In this document: piece after piece, positions 16,214 through 25,402 of the stretch | How the letters are laid out: every line of letters begins with the position of its first letter | Numbering within the stretch: position 1 is the stretch's first letter | NCBI GenBank assembly: GCA_038527215.1 | Contig: JBCBGC010000008.1 | Span: forward strand, 1 to 64,000 | DNA: 64,000 nt | Source: JAWPMV01 sp038527215 | GTDB lineage: Bacteria > Bacteroidota > Bacteroidia > J057 | Direction of reading: 5' to 3' | Program-made: the position numbers and the translations under genes | The notes under the pieces: model-generated | Seen by the model: the letters and a program-made list of their open reading frames with translations, nothing else | What the model was told of the DNA's origin: nothing | Databases searched by the model: none

Positions 16214-16588
16214 TTACTCCCCGGATGGATAAAGCCGGACTACCCAGGCGATCACCGCCAGACAGGCCAGCACTGAAGTACCTACATACAGCAGCGCAAG
16301 CCCATAAGCCCCTTCCTGCAAAAGGGCAAAAGTCTCGAAGGAGAAAGTAGAGAAGGTGCTGAAACCCCCGCAGAACCCCACCATTAACATCGCCTTCAGT
16401 TGCTCATTCATGTGAATGTGTTTTTGGGCGTAGCTCCATACCAAAGCCAGGAGGATGCAAGCCAGGATATTTGCTACCAGGGTTCCGGTGGGAAAGCCAC
16501 TGCTATGCTTGCCTAGCCAGACCGAAATTCCGTAACGGGCCAGGCTTCCCAGGCCTCCCCCCAGAAATATGGCAAGCAGTACACTCAT
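16214..16588 (-). CDS. crcB: Fluoride exporter CrcB/Fluc
   Basis: 124 aa with four membrane helices, typical of the small dual-topology fluoride channel that exports F-. Motifs: GGGLGSLARYGIS near the N-terminus, PTGTLVANILA, and the signature GFCGGFSTFSTFSFE that lines the pore and binds the central Na+. Length and motif spacing are normal. Its start overlaps the stop of the upstream lipoprotein gene by 4 bp (ATGA), so the two are co-translated. No fluoride riboswitch could be recognised upstream, although the upstream gene leaves little room for one. Confidence 0.95.
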   Translation of the reverse strand: MSVLLAIFLGGGLGSLARYGISVWLGKHSSGFPTGTLVANILACILLALVWSYAQKHIHMNEQLKAMLMVGFCGGFSTFSTFSFETFALLQEGAYGLALLYVGTSVLACLAVIAWVVRLYPSGE

Positions 16589-17247
16589 GGGCGGATCAGT
16601 TGGCCATCAATCATTGCCCTTACCCGAGTAGAAGTAAGGGGAACCACATGACTGAGTTCGATGTGATGGGTGGAAAAAAGCCCCGCTTCGTCAAAATGGA
16701 TGGTTAGCTCTACCTCCAGGTCATACAACCAGTTATCTTTTTGCAGGCGAGAAGACCAGTATCGGATGGTTTGATCCTCTTCCTGCACAATTTTCAGGCT
16801 TTGCAGGCTTTGACTGCCAGCATAGCTGGGCTTAACCTTTACGATGAGGGAATCTCCTACTTTTTGTTGCTCAAAACTTTCTTGCTGGGTTGGGGCCGTA
16901 AAGTCCACTTCCCAGGCATACTGCAGATCCCTGAGCAAGGTGCAAAGCGTGGTATCCTCCATCGCTTGTAAGAGCGGCATCAGAGAATCCTGAGGCGTGG
17001 TTTCAGGGGCATTCAGATCCTGAACCTGTTTTTGATATTGAGCTCCCTGAAGCTGGCAACTTTGGTCCAACTGGGTGGCTAATTGAGCCAAATAAGGATT
17101 CGAGCTCTTCTGAACCCCACCCCCACAACCAGCAAGCAGGCTCGCCATGAGCCATACTCCCCAGAAATAAGGGGAGAGAATTTGACGAAAAGCGTCAGGA
17201 ATCAGCAAATGCTTACATGCTGTATGGGAATGGCTTGGGTGTAACAT
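16585..17247 (-). CDS. Putative lipoprotein co-transcribed with crcB
   Basis: 220 aa from ATG 17247; a TTG at 17265 is in frame upstream. An unusually long N-terminal stretch (about 30 aa) precedes the hydrophobic segment ending in the lipobox LLAGC, so the true start may be further in. After the Cys come Gly/Ser linker residues, a helical region (about 50-110) and a beta-rich region (about 115-220: LIVKVKPSYAG, LYDLEVELTIHFDE). No known family recognised. It is 36 bp downstream of gpmI and overlaps crcB by 4 bp. Confidence 0.7.
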   Translation of the reverse strand: MLHPSHSHTACKHLLIPDAFRQILSPYFWGVWLMASLLAGCGGGVQKSSNPYLAQLATQLDQSCQLQGAQYQKQVQDLNAPETTPQDSLMPLLQAMEDTTLCTLLRDLQYAWEVDFTAPTQQESFEQQKVGDSLIVKVKPSYAGSQSLQSLKIVQEEDQTIRYWSSRLQKDNWLYDLEVELTIHFDEAGLFSTHHIELSHVVPLTSTRVRAMIDGQLIRP

Positions 17248-17283
17248 TAGCTTAAGGATAATCAAGAAAGCGGATTCAATTCC

Positions 17284-18828
17284 CTAAGTTAAGGGTTCCG
17301 CGAGATTGTCTCCCGTCATTTCTTCGGGAACAGGTAAGTGCATTAAATGTAGGATAGTGGGGGCTAAATCCCCTAGTTTTCCCACTTTTGATGAAAGTTT
17401 ATGGAGTTTTTCTGGTTCCATCAGGATGAGGGGCACCAGCGCGGTAGTATGAGCTGTATGCGGACTACCATCTCCGTTGCGCATGCGATCAGAGTTTCCG
17501 TGGTCTGCGGTGATCAGCACCGTATACCCATGTTTCAGGGCGGCTTCTGCTACTTCCTGGGTACAGCCATCTACCACTTCACAAGCCTTGACTGCCGCTT
17601 CAAATACCCCAGTGTGCCCGACCATGTCGGGGTTGGCAAAGTTCAGACAGACGAAGTCTACCTCTCCTTTGGCCAATTCCGGCAAAATGGCATCCCGAAT
17701 ATCATAAGCACTCATCTCCGGTTGGAGATCATAGGTAGCTACCTTAGGAGAAGGACACAGAAGATGGCGCTCCCCTTCCATCGCTTCCTCCCGGCCTCCG
17801 TTGAAGAAGAAGGTTACGTGGGGATATTTCTCGGTCTCTGCAATCCGGATTTGCTGCTTCCCCTGTTTGGACAACCATTCTCCTAATCCATTGACCAGAT
17901 TCTCCTTTCTATATAGCACATGGATGCCCTTGAAATTTTCATCATAGGCGGTCATGGTGCAGTAGTGTAAAGGAATGGTCTGCATGCCCTGGTCTGGCAT
18001 GTCCTCCTGGGTCAGGACCTGGGTCAACTGCCGTCCCCGGTCGGTCCGGAAATTATAAAAGAGGAGTCCGTCTCCAGACTGAATAGTGCCTACCGGGGCA
18101 CCATCCTCATGAATGACTGCCGGCTCTATAAACTCATCGGTGGTATCAGCTGCATAGGCCGCCTGTATGGCGTCCCCTGCACGGGAGAAAACCTGTCCTT
18201 CTCCTTTTACTAACAGGTCATAAGCTTTCTTGACCCGCTCCCATCTTTTGTCCCGATCCATGGCATAATAGCGACCGATCACACTGGCGATCTTTCCGCA
18301 TTGATATTCAGCCATTTTTTCTTCCAGTGCTTTGACGTAATGTTGGCCGCCAGTAGGAGAGGTATCTCTACCGTCCGTAAAGACATGGACAAAAACGGCT
18401 GGGATGTCCTGGGCTTTGGACAACTGTTCCAGGATGCCCGTAAGATGGTGTATACTACTGTGGACACCGCCATCACTGAGCAATCCGAGGAGATGAATGG
18501 GCTTATTTTCGCGGCTGCAGTAATCAATCAGTCCTTGAAAACCGATATTTTCTGCAATTTTTCCACTTTTTATTTCATGGTTAATTCGAACCAGGTCCTG
18601 ATAGACGATTCTTCCGGCACCAATGTTCATATGGCCCACTTCAGAATTTCCCATCTGACCTTCAGGAAGACCCACAGGTAGCTCAGAAGCAGCCAGTTGC
18701 GTGTTTGAATACCCATTCAATGAAGCATCATAAAAGGGCGTTTTCGCTGCGCTAATGGCACTTACAGCAGGGTCTTCCGTCATACCCCAGCCATCCATGA
18801 TGATCAGAATTACTTTGCCTTGATTCAT
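17284..18828 (-). CDS. gpmI: 2,3-bisphosphoglycerate-independent phosphoglycerate mutase
   Basis: 514 aa, the standard length. It interconverts 3- and 2-phosphoglycerate in glycolysis using a phosphoserine intermediate and two Mn2+ ions. The phosphatase domain opens with VILIIMDGWG (metal Asp12); the nucleophile is Ser62 in MGNSEVGHMNIG. The insert domain carries GLLSDGGVHSS and HVFTDGRDTSP. C-terminal metal residues lie in NFANPDMVGHTG and LITADHGN. The gene is separated by 36 bp from the lipoprotein-crcB pair and may be cotranscribed with it. A perfect -7 element TACCTTTG ends 4 bp before the ATG, implying a nearly leaderless mRNA. Confidence 0.97.
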   Translation of the reverse strand: MNQGKVILIIMDGWGMTEDPAVSAISAAKTPFYDASLNGYSNTQLAASELPVGLPEGQMGNSEVGHMNIGAGRIVYQDLVRINHEIKSGKIAENIGFQGLIDYCSRENKPIHLLGLLSDGGVHSSIHHLTGILEQLSKAQDIPAVFVHVFTDGRDTSPTGGQHYVKALEEKMAEYQCGKIASVIGRYYAMDRDKRWERVKKAYDLLVKGEGQVFSRAGDAIQAAYAADTTDEFIEPAVIHEDGAPVGTIQSGDGLLFYNFRTDRGRQLTQVLTQEDMPDQGMQTIPLHYCTMTAYDENFKGIHVLYRKENLVNGLGEWLSKQGKQQIRIAETEKYPHVTFFFNGGREEAMEGERHLLCPSPKVATYDLQPEMSAYDIRDAILPELAKGEVDFVCLNFANPDMVGHTGVFEAAVKACEVVDGCTQEVAEAALKHGYTVLITADHGNSDRMRNGDGSPHTAHTTALVPLILMEPEKLHKLSSKVGKLGDLAPTILHLMHLPVPEEMTGDNLAEPLT

Positions 18829-18832
18829 GGCG

Positions 18833-18840
18833 CAAAGGTA
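18833..18840 (-). promoter_or_regulatory. -7 promoter element abutting the gpmI start
   Basis: TACCTTTG on the minus strand (18840-18833) is a perfect TAnnTTTG and is followed by CGCC and then ATG 18828. The transcription start would fall at or next to the start codon. No good -33 TTG is seen at 19-21 nt, so it rests on the -7 box alone. Confidence 0.42.
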
Positions 18841-19039
18841 AAATTAAATCTCTGAAATGATAGGGCTCCAGAAAGGAATTGTATTTGCTTGAGGATTTAC
18901 GAAGCCTTACAAGGGGTGAGAAATTTTTGATTCCCGTACCCAAAATATGAGAAAACTTTCCTCTCTCCAATATTGGCACAGTTATGGCATTACCCAGAGT
19001 ACATTGAAAGTATGTGATTGATTTCAAGGTCCCGAGAGT

Positions 19040-19444
19040 ATGAAAATGCTACGTTATATAGCTTTGCTGACCTTCGCCTTGTGGATAGGAGTGGGAGAAT
19101 TGGCGGCTCAAGCGCCAAACAACGCGGTGCTGAATGAGGCAACAGAAAGCCTGATATATGCCGATGCGAACCGAATCGCACGGTTGTTCAGCCAGCGTGT
19201 GGAGATTACGATTAACGGACGGTCTCAACTGTATGACCGGACACAGGCTAAGTTGGTTATCGCGCGGTTTTTTAAAGAAAACCCTCCAGTGGGCGGTTTC
19301 ACCGTCAAACACAAAGGAAATAGCGGAAACACCCTGTATGCCCTGGGTACTTATCGCAGTGCCAAAGGAAAATACGATGTGAATCTTTACTTTAGATTCA
19401 GCAACAACAACAGTCGCCTATCAGAGATTCGCTTTGATATGTAG
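19040..19444 (+). CDS. DUF4783 family secreted protein
   Basis: 134 aa with a signal peptide (cleavage after LAAQ, near 24). The mature 110 residues match the small NTF2-like DUF4783 pattern: a first helix (LNEATESLIYADANRIARLFS), RVEITINGRSQLYDRTQAKLVIARFF, FTVKHKGNSGNTLYALGTYRSAKGKYDVNLYFR, and a final strand RLSEIRFDM. The family is Bacteroidota-specific and often lies directly before nadC, as it does here. The biochemical role is unknown. A strong terminator between it and nadC suggests separate transcripts. Confidence 0.88.
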   Translation: MKMLRYIALLTFALWIGVGELAAQAPNNAVLNEATESLIYADANRIARLFSQRVEITINGRSQLYDRTQAKLVIARFFKENPPVGGFTVKHKGNSGNTLYALGTYRSAKGKYDVNLYFRFSNNNSRLSEIRFDM

Positions 19445-19470
19445 CCAGCCTGAAAAGAAAAAGATATGAA

Positions 19471-19501
19471 AGGTGAACCGGGAAACTGGTTCACCTTTTT
19501 T
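19471..19501 (+). terminator. Intrinsic terminator after the DUF4783 gene
   Basis: AGGTGAACCGG, GAAA tetraloop, CTGGTTCACCT (19471-19496, 11-bp stem with one G-U pair), followed by a run of T to 19501. Textbook rho-independent form. Confidence 0.85.
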
Positions 19502-19548
19502 CTTTGCTGGATTATCTTCACCTTTGAAACCTGATCAAGCTGACCTCT

Positions 19549-20403
19549 ATGGATTTTTTGACCCACCCGGAAACTACCCGAATCATCCGAGAAGCCCTGC
19601 GCGAAGACATTGGCCCCGGCGACTATACCAGTCTTTCCACCATACCCGATGGCCTGACCGCGCGCGCTCGATGCCTCATCAAAGATGAAGGAATCCTGGC
19701 CGGGGTGGAAATCGCCAAATTGATTTTTGCGGAAGTAGACGCAGCTCTCCAGGTGGAGCATTTGTTGGATGATGGCACCCCGGTTACCTACGGAGACATT
19801 GCCTTCCGTGTGGAGGGCAATCCACGGTCCATTCTCCAGGCAGAACGCCTAGTCCTTAATATCATGCAGCGCATGAGCGGGATATCCACCATGACCCGCA
19901 AGGTGATGGCCCAGTTAGAAGGCTTATCTTGTTCCGTCCTGGATACACGCAAGACCACGCCCCTGGTACGCCACCTGGAAAAGTGGGCGGTGCATATAGG
20001 AGGCGGTACCAATCATCGCTTTGGCCTCTACGACATGGTGATGATCAAAGATAACCATGTGGATTACGCTGGAGGGATCACGGCTGCTGTAAAAGCCTGC
20101 CAGGCCTACCAGCAGCAGCACAGTCTGTCTCTGAAAATCGAAGTTGAAACCCGCAACCTGGAGGAAGTGCGCGAAGCGCTGGAAGTAGGAGGCGTAGATC
20201 GCATCATGCTGGACAATATGTCTCTGGATATGATGCGGGAAGCCGTAGGCATGATTGGAGATCGCGCCGAAACGGAAGCCTCCGGAGGCATCACCATGGA
20301 TACGGTACGGGCGGTCGGAGAAACGGGCGTGAACTATATTTCCATGGGGGCGCTTACGCACTCCGTTCGCAGCCTGGACATCAGCCTCAAGGCCATCCAG
20401 TAA
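19549..20403 (+). CDS. nadC: Nicotinate-nucleotide pyrophosphorylase (carboxylating)
   Basis: 284 aa, the usual size. NadC makes nicotinate mononucleotide from quinolinate and PRPP in de novo NAD synthesis. Recognisable elements: ALREDIGPGDYTS at the N-terminus; LNIMQRMSGIST; the conserved DTRKTTPLVRHLEKWAV with substrate-binding Arg/Lys/His; GGGTNHRFGLYDMVMIKDNH containing the catalytic Lys; EVETRNLEEVREAL; and the C-terminal ASGGITMDTVRAVGETGVNYISMGALTHS. It converges with the nuclease gene 5 bp away. The quinolinate synthase gene is not in the window. Confidence 0.97.
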   Translation: MDFLTHPETTRIIREALREDIGPGDYTSLSTIPDGLTARARCLIKDEGILAGVEIAKLIFAEVDAALQVEHLLDDGTPVTYGDIAFRVEGNPRSILQAERLVLNIMQRMSGISTMTRKVMAQLEGLSCSVLDTRKTTPLVRHLEKWAVHIGGGTNHRFGLYDMVMIKDNHVDYAGGITAAVKACQAYQQQHSLSLKIEVETRNLEEVREALEVGGVDRIMLDNMSLDMMREAVGMIGDRAETEASGGITMDTVRAVGETGVNYISMGALTHSVRSLDISLKAIQ

Positions 20404-20408
20404 TTTAT

Positions 20409-23333
20409 CTAGCCACGGTTACAGATACGTTTATAAGGGCAGGTGCGGCATTTCTGGTCGTCCTCCGTCTGGGTGTAGGGTTCTTCCAGAATACGGGGAA
20501 TCACCTCTTTTAGCGCCTTTTCAAATGCTACCAGCCAGTCTTCCGGAATGGGGAGTCCCTCTCTTAAATACTGAATCCCGCTTTTGAGCTTACGGGCCGG
20601 GTAAAAACCCACCGCAGCTGCCTCCGTAGGATTTTGCTTATAAAACAACCAGGCATAGAGTAAGCCTTGCACGGCCTGCTTATACTTACCCTTTTCGAAA
20701 CAAAGTTCAAGAATATCTTCAATGGGCTTTTTGCCGTCAGGCAGGTCCACCTTGCCAGTTTTGTAGTCCAGGATACGGTATACCCCCGAATCAGTCATTT
20801 GGTCAAGGCGGTCAATGCTACCATTGATTCGAATGTTATAGCCCTTCGTTTCCAGGGTATAGAGATAGGTCTGGTCGTCCTCCAGGCTTCGAATGCGAAA
20901 CTTCTCTCCCTGCTTATCCTGCTTGATGATGTCCTTGGCCAGCCGAGAAATAACATCTCCGAGCAGATAGTTTTTGCCTTGTAAATCCGGACCCAGATTT
21001 TCTTCCCGAAAAGCTGCCTGCAGATGGGCCGGATATTGTTTGACCATGGCATCAAAATCCTGGTCTTCCAAGGCTTTATCTATAAAAGGGGTGTGCAGGA
21101 ACTCCAGGCTATTGTGCAGGATGGTTCCCAGGGTGCGGGCGTCCATGCTTTCTTCTACTTCCTCCTCCTCTTTGATCTGAGCTACGTAGCGAAAATAGAA
21201 ATTGAGCCTGCAGGCTAGCCAGGTATTGATGGCGGTGGCCGATAAGTAGCCGACTTTGTCTCCATTTACCGGGGCCTCCTGGTATTTCTGTAAGAGGATA
21301 TTGCGGGTTTGCTCATCAGCCGGTATGTCAATACGGATGGGATGCACTTCCCCGGCAGGAGTAGAAATGGCTTTTTCCACCAGGTGCATATTCGGTGGCG
21401 CCTCAAAATATTCCCGGATTTGTCGGATAAAACGACTGACTTCTTTGGCCCCTCCAGAGTCATTTACCACAGTATTGTACACCAGGTGCACTTCTTCTGC
21501 ACGTTGGAGGAGGCGGTAAAAGTGATAGGCATAAATGGCATCCTTCTCCTCATAGGTAGGCAAGCCAAACCCCTTTCGGAGATTGTAAGGAATAAAACTG
21601 TTGCCGGTACTGGTATCCGGCAGGTTGCCTTCGTTACAAGCCAGGATGTAGATTTTTTCAAAATCCAGCACCCGGGTTTCCAAAAACCCCATCAGCTGCA
21701 CCCCTGTCAGGGGTTCCCCTTCAAAGGGGATTCTTACCTTTTGCAAGACCTCCCGGAAAAGGCGGGCAAATCCTCTGGGACTGAGTTGGGGTTGGTAGCG
21801 CTCCAGCACTTCCTCGAGTCGGTTGAACTCTTTATAAAATTGGAAAATGTATTCTGCTTCCAGATGCTTTTTTTTATGCTGGGCATCTGCCATCAGCATT
21901 TCGATGATTTCGCGGAAGTATTGGACAAAAGGCCCAACGGGTCCGCTTTGGTCAGAAGGGAAGGGAGGGGGAGAAAATATTTTATCCAAAATGGGCGGCA
22001 GCTCCCAATCTTTGCGGGTGTCGGAGGAAATATAGACCAGGTTTTTTTTCCGAATGCTCTTTTGATATTGCTCGCTCTTATGATGGAAGTCCGCCTTGAT
22101 ATAAGGGTTGTTGAGCACTTTTAGGACATCCTGATGGGCAAAGGATAGCTCTCCTTTTTTGTCCGCCCTTCTATATTGAATCAGGGACATAATCGCCTGC
22201 AGCAAATCAAACATGTGGGTTTGGCGCAGCGGATATCCCATGGTGATGTTCAGGTTCTGGATTTGCTCAGGCAGGGCGTAGAGGACCGGGAACAGCAGGT
22301 GTTCATCCGCCAGGACCAGGGCGGTCTGCCGGTAATCCTCAACCTTGGGCGGATCTTGCCGCAACAGGTTCCCTAAATACTGGGCCTGACCGATCTGCAA
22401 AGGCACCCCGGTGATATGGATTTGCTTGGGGCTCCTGATCATCTGGTGCATGACCAGTTCCACTTCCAGGTTGCGCCACTTCTGATAGTATTCCCGGATA
22501 AACTTTCCGGGTTCCGGTCCCAGGACCAGGCCTTGCGGTTCCTTGCGATTGAGATCGGCGGGGTCAGGATTAAGGTAGGTATCATCTACATCCCAATAGA
22601 CCCGCCCTTTGCCCATTTTGAGGAGGGCTTCCATGATGCGCTCTTCCGCTTTGGAAAGCGCATTGAACCCGATAAAAACGATTTCCCGGTAGGCAAAAGG
22701 ATAGGCTTCTGATTCCAGGTGATGAGCCAGCCTGCGATAAGCCATGCCGTCGTAGGCCATATTTCGTCCTCGCAGAGAAGAACGAAAATCCTCATATATG
22801 TCAAATAAAACCTCCCAGATCCGCAGGAACTTTTGCTGGACTTCGGTAGGGCCTTCATCCCGTCCCCGGATGGTTCTCCAAAAATCCCGAATGGAGGTTA
22901 GGTTGTCATCCTGCAGGGTAAAAAAAAGGTCGATCTCTTTGAGGTCTTTGACATTGGTAAATAGCTCTTCTGCATTGACGCAGTATTTATCCAATTCATC
23001 AAAGTCCTTAACCAGCATTTCTCCCCAGGAATAAAACTGGTCAAAGCTCTCTTTTTCATAAAAGGAATCTCCGGCCATACGTTTTTGATAGACCTGATAG
23101 AGTTCAAAAACCAGGGGCATGATTTCCGGAAACTGTTGCCCGGACCACGAGCGGACGAAGTCTTGGATGGAAACGATTTCCGGTGCCCAGATGGTTTTTT
23201 GGTACACCTGAGCCAGGATGTCTTGTAAAAAGTATTTTGCCCTGCGTGTAGGAACCACCAGGCACAATTCCGAAAGGTGGTCGCCGTGTTTCTTTTTTAG
23301 ATCCCGGGCAATGATTTCCAGGAAGGATGACAT
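20409..23333 (-). CDS. AddB-like double-strand break repair nuclease, PD-(D/E)XK with iron-sulfur cluster
   Basis: 974 aa. The N-terminal part is a helicase-like fold without a visible Walker A (it begins LCLVVPTRRAKYFLQ, the usual AddB-type start). The C-terminal nuclease domain has GSIDRLDQ (metal Asp near 841) and ILDYKTGK (Asp856, Lys858), the RecB-type D...DxK core. An iron-sulfur staple is complete: Cys708 (WLACRLN) plus Cys962, Cys965 and Cys971 at the C-terminus (CRTCPYKRIC). This is the AddB arrangement, in which the subunit resects broken DNA ends together with the AddA helicase-nuclease. No AddA-like gene is adjacent, unlike the common addBA operon. Convergent with nadC; divergent from the J-domain gene. 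Confidence 0.85.
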   Translation of the reverse strand: MSSFLEIIARDLKKKHGDHLSELCLVVPTRRAKYFLQDILAQVYQKTIWAPEIVSIQDFVRSWSGQQFPEIMPLVFELYQVYQKRMAGDSFYEKESFDQFYSWGEMLVKDFDELDKYCVNAEELFTNVKDLKEIDLFFTLQDDNLTSIRDFWRTIRGRDEGPTEVQQKFLRIWEVLFDIYEDFRSSLRGRNMAYDGMAYRRLAHHLESEAYPFAYREIVFIGFNALSKAEERIMEALLKMGKGRVYWDVDDTYLNPDPADLNRKEPQGLVLGPEPGKFIREYYQKWRNLEVELVMHQMIRSPKQIHITGVPLQIGQAQYLGNLLRQDPPKVEDYRQTALVLADEHLLFPVLYALPEQIQNLNITMGYPLRQTHMFDLLQAIMSLIQYRRADKKGELSFAHQDVLKVLNNPYIKADFHHKSEQYQKSIRKKNLVYISSDTRKDWELPPILDKIFSPPPFPSDQSGPVGPFVQYFREIIEMLMADAQHKKKHLEAEYIFQFYKEFNRLEEVLERYQPQLSPRGFARLFREVLQKVRIPFEGEPLTGVQLMGFLETRVLDFEKIYILACNEGNLPDTSTGNSFIPYNLRKGFGLPTYEEKDAIYAYHFYRLLQRAEEVHLVYNTVVNDSGGAKEVSRFIRQIREYFEAPPNMHLVEKAISTPAGEVHPIRIDIPADEQTRNILLQKYQEAPVNGDKVGYLSATAINTWLACRLNFYFRYVAQIKEEEEVEESMDARTLGTILHNSLEFLHTPFIDKALEDQDFDAMVKQYPAHLQAAFREENLGPDLQGKNYLLGDVISRLAKDIIKQDKQGEKFRIRSLEDDQTYLYTLETKGYNIRINGSIDRLDQMTDSGVYRILDYKTGKVDLPDGKKPIEDILELCFEKGKYKQAVQGLLYAWLFYKQNPTEAAAVGFYPARKLKSGIQYLREGLPIPEDWLVAFEKALKEVIPRILEEPYTQTEDDQKCRTCPYKRICNRG

Positions 23334-23417
23334 GGGGACAAGTTAAGGAGAGTTGTGGAATTTCGCTGCCGATATTCAATTCTTCTGTGTAAATTGAATA
23401 GGAATTTGGAGCTTTTC

Positions 23418-24362
23418 ATGGGCAAGGCGAACAAACCATTTGTAGATTATTATGAGCTGCTGGGGATCTCTCAGGAAGCTACTGCAGAGGAAATAAAATC
23501 GGCATACCGGGAGAAGGCCCTGGAGCATCATCCTGACCAAAATCCAGATGCCGACTCTCATAAAGCTTTCGTTGCGCTACACGAAGCCTATCGGGTGTTG
23601 AACGATGCCCAAGCCCGTAGCCGATATGACTACAGATATTTCTCCCAAAAAAGTAACCGCAGCAAAGAAGCTGGCCTGGCCCAGCGTCGGGAACTCACCC
23701 GGGCCAAACGCAGTGCGCGCTACAGCCGCCGTATGTATAGCCCGCGCATGCGCTATCGCTCCTCCTACAGTGGCCCCAGTCGCCCGGCCCCACGACCAAG
23801 CCCACGTCCTCAAACGCCCCCAGACCCATCCCGGACCGAAAAATCCGACCGAAAAATCCTTGATGAACATGAAGCCTCCCTACTTGGCTTCAGGTACTAC
23901 AATCGGGTGGTACGATTTATCCTGGTGGGCGTCCTGATGTTTTCCCTGGGCATGGTGGGAGACTATTTTACGGCGGTGCAGACCTCTGAGGAAACCCTGA
24001 CCTCCAAGGAGCCTGTGATGTGGACGCTGGGAACCCCCAACATGGTCAAAATCAAAAGTGTATTTAGCTCTGCGGTCATTCCCAAGGGAGAGGCTAAATG
24101 GATAGAGCCAGGGGGTAAATTTATTCCTTATAAGACCCTTTTTGCCGGAGAAGTAACCAAGGTTATCATCCAGAAAAGAGGGGAAGGCTGGTATGTGCAG
24201 AATTATGGCGGCATCTATGGCTCGGCCTTTCCCTGGATCGCGCTGGTCATCATTACTGCTTTGGGCACCCTCCTATTTCGGCGCAACGAGGAGTTCAATG
24301 CCTACCTCGGAACCATCGCCCTTTTGTTATCGGTGATCATATTTCCCATCATTTTTAAGTAA
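23418..24362 (+). CDS. Membrane-anchored J-domain protein (first of a pair)
   Basis: 314 aa from ATG 23418 (MGKANKPFVDYYELL). Residues 8-72 are a complete DnaJ J-domain: DYYELLGISQEA helix I, IKSAYREKALEHH helix II, HPD loop intact (HHPDQNP), and AYRVLNDAQARSRYD helix III/IV. A very basic Arg/Ser/Pro-rich linker follows (about 80-160). Two or three membrane helices (about 178-200, 277-300) with a soluble beta-rich part between them complete the protein. It should stimulate a cytoplasmic Hsp70 (DnaK) at the inner membrane. It is followed by a second protein with the same plan. Confidence 0.88.
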   Translation: MGKANKPFVDYYELLGISQEATAEEIKSAYREKALEHHPDQNPDADSHKAFVALHEAYRVLNDAQARSRYDYRYFSQKSNRSKEAGLAQRRELTRAKRSARYSRRMYSPRMRYRSSYSGPSRPAPRPSPRPQTPPDPSRTEKSDRKILDEHEASLLGFRYYNRVVRFILVGVLMFSLGMVGDYFTAVQTSEETLTSKEPVMWTLGTPNMVKIKSVFSSAVIPKGEAKWIEPGGKFIPYKTLFAGEVTKVIIQKRGEGWYVQNYGGIYGSAFPWIALVIITALGTLLFRRNEEFNAYLGTIALLLSVIIFPIIFK

Positions 24363-24490
24363 AAAGGCGGGATTAGCACGCTTTTTGCCCTGCTCGGGTA
24401 GGGGATCCTTTATGTGAAAAGAAAATCTCACTTACTCCCTGGTCTTTTTGGCCGGTGGAGAAGTCCTCGAGTAGCAAAACACCCTAGACG

Positions 24491-25354
24491 ATGGCATACG
24501 CTCCTACGTTCAAAGACTATTATGAAATCCTTGGTATAGGCCCTGCTGCCTCTTCTGATGAAGTAAAGCAGTCTTTCCGGACGCTGGCGATGAATTATCA
24601 TCCTGATAGCAACGAACACCCGGAAGCGCATCAGAAATTTTTGGACATCAATGAGGCCTACCAAACGTTGGGAGATGGGTTTAAACGTAAAACCTACGAC
24701 CAGCGATATGCCTATTTCCAACGTGCTCAGTTTTTTGGGGATGCGATGCATCATGATGGCGGCTTTACTGCGGCGGACGGCTTTGGGGTAGTTGACCGCG
24801 AATTTGAAGATGAAACTACCTATTCCCGCTTCCAGGGGATCTGCAAGGCTGCAGCGGTGCTATGTGTATTGTTCGGCCTGTTGTTGATCGTAGATTTTAT
24901 TTTGGCCGAATCTTCCCGACCTGAACTGATCCTCGAAGGCAACCTAACCACCAATGCTAAAGGGGAAATGAAGGGATTGGTTACCACTGCCTCCGGGGAT
25001 ATTTCCATGGACTACGATGCGTTCCAAAAGCTGGGCAAAGGAGATTTGATCCAGGTATACACCACCCCCATCTTTCGCGTAACGACCCTGGTGGAAGCTT
25101 ACCGGACTGCCGGCACGGCAGAACAAAGCCTCAAAGACCTGTATCAGGTAGATTCTTCCACAGCCCCGGAAATGTACTTGAGCATTTATCCTCGCTATGG
25201 GATTTACAATGTTTTTTCCTTTTTCCTGATCGGTCTTCTGGTTACCGCCTCTATGGTGCTATACTTTCGGTACCGACCCCGATGGGTAGTCAAGCTGAGC
25301 CTCATCATGGGCTTATTTGCCATCTCTTCTGTCTACATTTTACTGCACTCATAA
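24491..25354 (+). CDS. Membrane-anchored J-domain protein (second of a pair)
   Basis: 287 aa. The J-domain occupies about 8-72: DYYEILGIGPAAS, VKQSFRTLAMNYHPD with intact HPD, and AYQTLGDGFKRKTYD. A short linker is followed by three membrane segments (about 117-137, 236-257, 265-285) and a soluble region between the first two (about 140-235) that resembles the corresponding region of the preceding protein in layout but has little sequence identity. The pair probably arose by duplication. Partner Hsp70 unknown. The next gene starts 48 bp downstream. Confidence 0.88.
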   Translation: MAYAPTFKDYYEILGIGPAASSDEVKQSFRTLAMNYHPDSNEHPEAHQKFLDINEAYQTLGDGFKRKTYDQRYAYFQRAQFFGDAMHHDGGFTAADGFGVVDREFEDETTYSRFQGICKAAAVLCVLFGLLLIVDFILAESSRPELILEGNLTTNAKGEMKGLVTTASGDISMDYDAFQKLGKGDLIQVYTTPIFRVTTLVEAYRTAGTAEQSLKDLYQVDSSTAPEMYLSIYPRYGIYNVFSFFLIGLLVTASMVLYFRYRPRWVVKLSLIMGLFAISSVYILLHS

Positions 25355-25402
25355 GCCTGACCTTCATTTGACAAATGGCTGCCTGAATCCTTAGATTAGG
25401 GC

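Noticed and set aside
16214..17283. Fluoride riboswitch upstream of crcB
   Set aside because: The upstream space is filled by the lipoprotein and gpmI genes; I could not identify the conserved riboswitch motif.
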